From contig JAFUWM010000169.1 in the NCBI GenBank assembly GCA_017483425.1, forward strand, positions 1 to 7,717: a DNA stretch of 7,717 bases, given 5' to 3'. The position numbers and the translations under genes are program-made. Under the pieces are notes generated by a model. That model made no database searches, had not been told where the DNA came from, and was given only the letters and a program-made list of their open reading frames with translations. Position 1 is the first letter of the stretch, and each line of letters opens with the position of its first letter. This document shows, piece by piece, positions 6,218 through 7,717 of the stretch. This DNA comes from Lachnospiraceae bacterium. Its GTDB lineage: Bacteria > Bacillota > Clostridia > Lachnospirales > Lachnospiraceae.

Positions 6218-7536
6218 AAGCCAAAAAGGACATGGCATTCGGACGGTTAGTTTCCATAGAAAAAGAATCTCCTGACAGAGTACCGCCAAAATGCGAAAAA
6301 GCAAGACCCTGCGGAGGATGCGCGATACAGGGGTTAGATTATGAGAAGCAGCTTGAGTATAAGGATGATAAAGTTTATAACTGTCTGCTAAGGATTGGGG
6401 GCATACCCGCAAAGATACTGGATAAGGCGCATGAAGAACCTATAGGAATGGATAAGCCATGGAGATACAGAAATAAGGCACAGTATCCTATAGGAAGAGA
6501 TAAAGATGGGCGATTGATATCCGGTTTTTACGCAGGAAGAACACATCATATAGTAGAAATTGAAGACTGCTGTCTGAATCCCCCGGAGTTTGCGGCGGTA
6601 TTAAGAACCTTTCTAGGCTTTTGTGAAGAGAATAAAATAGAGCCTTATGATGAAAGGACAGGCAGCGGGCTTATAAGGCATCTCATTATAAGAAAGGGCT
6701 TTGCCACAGGCGAGCTTATGGTAATGCCTGTGGTGAAAGATCTGAAGGCTTTCGGGAAAAAAGCGAGAGAAGCCCTGAAGGAAGCACTGATCGGGATACC
6801 CGGGCTTATTACCATAGTTTTAAACGAGAATCCGGAAAATACAAATGTGATCCTTGGCAAAAAAACGGAAACAATATACGGGCCGGGATATATAACCGAT
6901 AAAATGGCTGACCTGAGATTCAGGATATCTCCGCTGTCCTTTTATCAGGTTAATTCTGGGCAGGCATTAAAGGTATATGAAAAAGCCCTTGAGTATGCGG
7001 ATCTAACGGGTAATGAAAAGGTATATGATCTCTGCTGCGGCATAGGTACGATATCCTTATTTGCGGCGAAAAAAGCAGGCTTTGTGTACGGGATAGAGTC
7101 TGTCCCGGAAGCAATAGAGGATGCAAAAGAAAACGCTAAGCTAAACGAAATAACAAACGCGGAGTTTACTGCTGCCGCGGCAGAGGATTATCTTCCCCGG
7201 ATCAAAGACATCTCCGCCGATGTAGTGATACTTGATCCTCCGAGATCCGGTATGGAAAGACCGGCGCTTGATGCCATAGTCACTGCATCACCCTCCCGCA
7301 TAGTCTATATCTCCTGCGATCCCGCGACCCAGGCTCGCGACATCAAAGTCTTTTTAGCCGCCGGCTACCACCTGACCCGCTTTGTCACCGCAGACCAGTT
7401 CTGCCACACAAGCCATGTGGAAACTGTATGTCTCTTGGGCAGACGAAAACCCGATGATACGATAAAAGTCTCCGTCAATATGGACGACTATTATCAGATC
7501 AGGGACGCTGAGGAAGCAGAGAAAAACCCTTCATAA
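6214..7536 (+). CDS. rlmD: RlmD/RumA-type 23S rRNA uracil-C5 methyltransferase, catalytic body lacking its in-frame TRAM domain
   Basis: The 440-residue product is a class I SAM-dependent RNA m5U methyltransferase. Iron-sulphur ligands appear as C27-x5-C33-x2-C36 plus C119 or C120. The RNA-handling domain includes WRYRNKAQYPIG. SAM binding is at YDLCCGIGTISLFAA (271-285) with SPLSFYQVN (239-247) ahead of it. The DPPRSGM motif is at 341-347, the nucleophilic Cys is C368 in YISCDPATQARD, and the general base is E403 in HVETV. All catalytic residues are intact. The expected reaction is C5-methylation of a uracil in 23S rRNA (U1939 in the E. coli RlmD numbering), though RlmCD-type dual specificity is possible. 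The TRAM domain lies just upstream in another frame. The ATG at 6214 has no Shine-Dalgarno of its own, so translation should depend on coupling or frameshifting. The last third of the gene is markedly C-rich compared with the rest. A short acidic tail follows the conserved core. Confidence 0.92.
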   Translation: MKAKKDMAFGRLVSIEKESPDRVPPKCEKARPCGGCAIQGLDYEKQLEYKDDKVYNCLLRIGGIPAKILDKAHEEPIGMDKPWRYRNKAQYPIGRDKDGRLISGFYAGRTHHIVEIEDCCLNPPEFAAVLRTFLGFCEENKIEPYDERTGSGLIRHLIIRKGFATGELMVMPVVKDLKAFGKKAREALKEALIGIPGLITIVLNENPENTNVILGKKTETIYGPGYITDKMADLRFRISPLSFYQVNSGQALKVYEKALEYADLTGNEKVYDLCCGIGTISLFAAKKAGFVYGIESVPEAIEDAKENAKLNEITNAEFTAAAAEDYLPRIKDISADVVILDPPRSGMERPALDAIVTASPSRIVYISCDPATQARDIKVFLAAGYHLTRFVTADQFCHTSHVETVCLLGRRKPDDTIKVSVNMDDYYQIRDAEEAEKNPS

Positions 7537-7566
7537 GACCAAAATAGTATATCGAGATAAAAACTT

Positions 7567-7616
7567 AGCTGTTGATGCGTAAGAAAAGATTACGTATCAG
7601 CAGCTTATTTTATTTT
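7567..7616 (+). terminator. Intrinsic terminator after rlmD, possibly bidirectional
   Basis: A 16-bp stem is formed by 7567-7582 and 7590-7605, fully paired if two G-U wobbles are allowed, with a 7-nt purine loop (GAAAAGA). It is followed on the plus strand by TTATTTTATTTT (7605-7616). On the minus strand the same stem is followed by TTTTT (complement of 7559-7563), so it could also end leftward transcription. The stem is only moderately GC-rich but long. Confidence 0.78.
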
Positions 7617-7646
7617 CAGCCGAGAACGACAGAAGGGAGCAAATCT

Positions 7647-7717
7647 ATGACAAACGAAGTGAAAAAGACAAGGAACCTGAAGGTGATCGAGCAGAGCGGA
7701 TACAGGTATCAGGCTAC
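7647..7717 (+). CDS. Start of a small gene, possibly a SymE-family toxin (runs off the right edge)
   Basis: AAGGGAG (7633-7639) lies 7 nt before an ATG at 7647, and 23 codons plus two bases follow with no stop. The product begins MTNEVKKTRNLKVIEQSGYR. A basic leader followed by a 'LKV-x-x-Q-SGY-x-Y' pattern resembles the N-terminus of SymE-like type I toxin-antitoxin proteins found in many Clostridia. This rests on recalled family appearance over a short stretch. The diagnostic part (the LKG-x-WL motif) would lie just outside the window. In SymE systems an antisense RNA over the 5' end represses the toxin, and the short fragment shown here does not let me place one. It is separated from the rlmD operon by a terminator and so should have its own promoter, which I could not identify with confidence in 7537-7632. 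Confidence 0.5.
   Translation, partial: MTNEVKKTRNLKVIEQSGYRYQA

Noticed and set aside
6098..6412. Minus-strand 104-codon ORF across the rlmD frame junction
   Set aside because: I considered it as a reason for the split gene, but its product shows no domain and the two plus-strand pieces are clearly homologous to RlmD.
7537..7566. AT-rich segment (AATAGTATATC, GATAAAAAC) as a promoter for the small right-hand gene
   Set aside because: No convincing -35/-10 pair is visible, and the terminator stem-loop would lie between it and the gene.

Overview
The window most likely comes from a Gram-positive Clostridia chromosome, and Lachnospiraceae is the best guess. The basis is the gene set (MutS2, an OmpR-type regulator, a YhaM-like HD nuclease and an RlmD-type methyltransferase in a row), heavy use of ATA and AGA/AGG codons, and roughly half GC by eye. 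I cannot name a genus. It looks like core chromosome with some remodelling. No tRNA, rRNA, CRISPR array or insertion sequence was seen.

Layout. The left 1.9 kb is on the minus strand. It holds a membrane-anchored HtrA-like protein (556-1920) followed by the N-terminal part of a sensor histidine kinase (559 down to 1, cut by the window edge). The two are joined by an ATGA overlap. A 59-bp divergent intergenic region (1921-1979) carries two promoter-like sites packed back to back. To the right, on the plus strand, lies a tightly packed probable operon: mutS2 (1980-4349), a response regulator (4367-5068), a YhaM-like 3'-5' exoribonuclease (5090-6049), a 51-codon TRAM-domain ORF (6059-6214) and the RlmD-type 23S rRNA uracil-C5 methyltransferase body (6214-7536). 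A 16-bp stem-loop terminator follows (7567-7616). The window then ends in the first codons of a small gene that resembles SymE-family toxins (7647 onward).

Three points stand out. First, the methyltransferase is split: its N-terminal TRAM domain and its catalytic body are in different frames and meet at a TAATG stop/start overlap, and adding one A to an AAAA run would give one continuous 492-residue protein. Second, the HtrA-like protein has lost recognisable His, Asp and Ser catalytic residues, so it is probably a pseudoprotease, and it is coupled to a histidine kinase. Third, mutS2 appears to be transcribed from a promoter that leaves a leader of only about 8 nt with no Shine-Dalgarno sequence.

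How the genes may work together (inference). The histidine kinase and the lone response regulator flank mutS2 on opposite strands and may be one split two-component system, with the HtrA-like protein as an extracytoplasmic accessory sensor. The plus-strand operon groups proteins that act on ribosomes or RNA: MutS2 (collided-ribosome rescue in Bacillus), YhaM (3'-5' RNA/DNA trimming) and RlmD (23S rRNA methylation).
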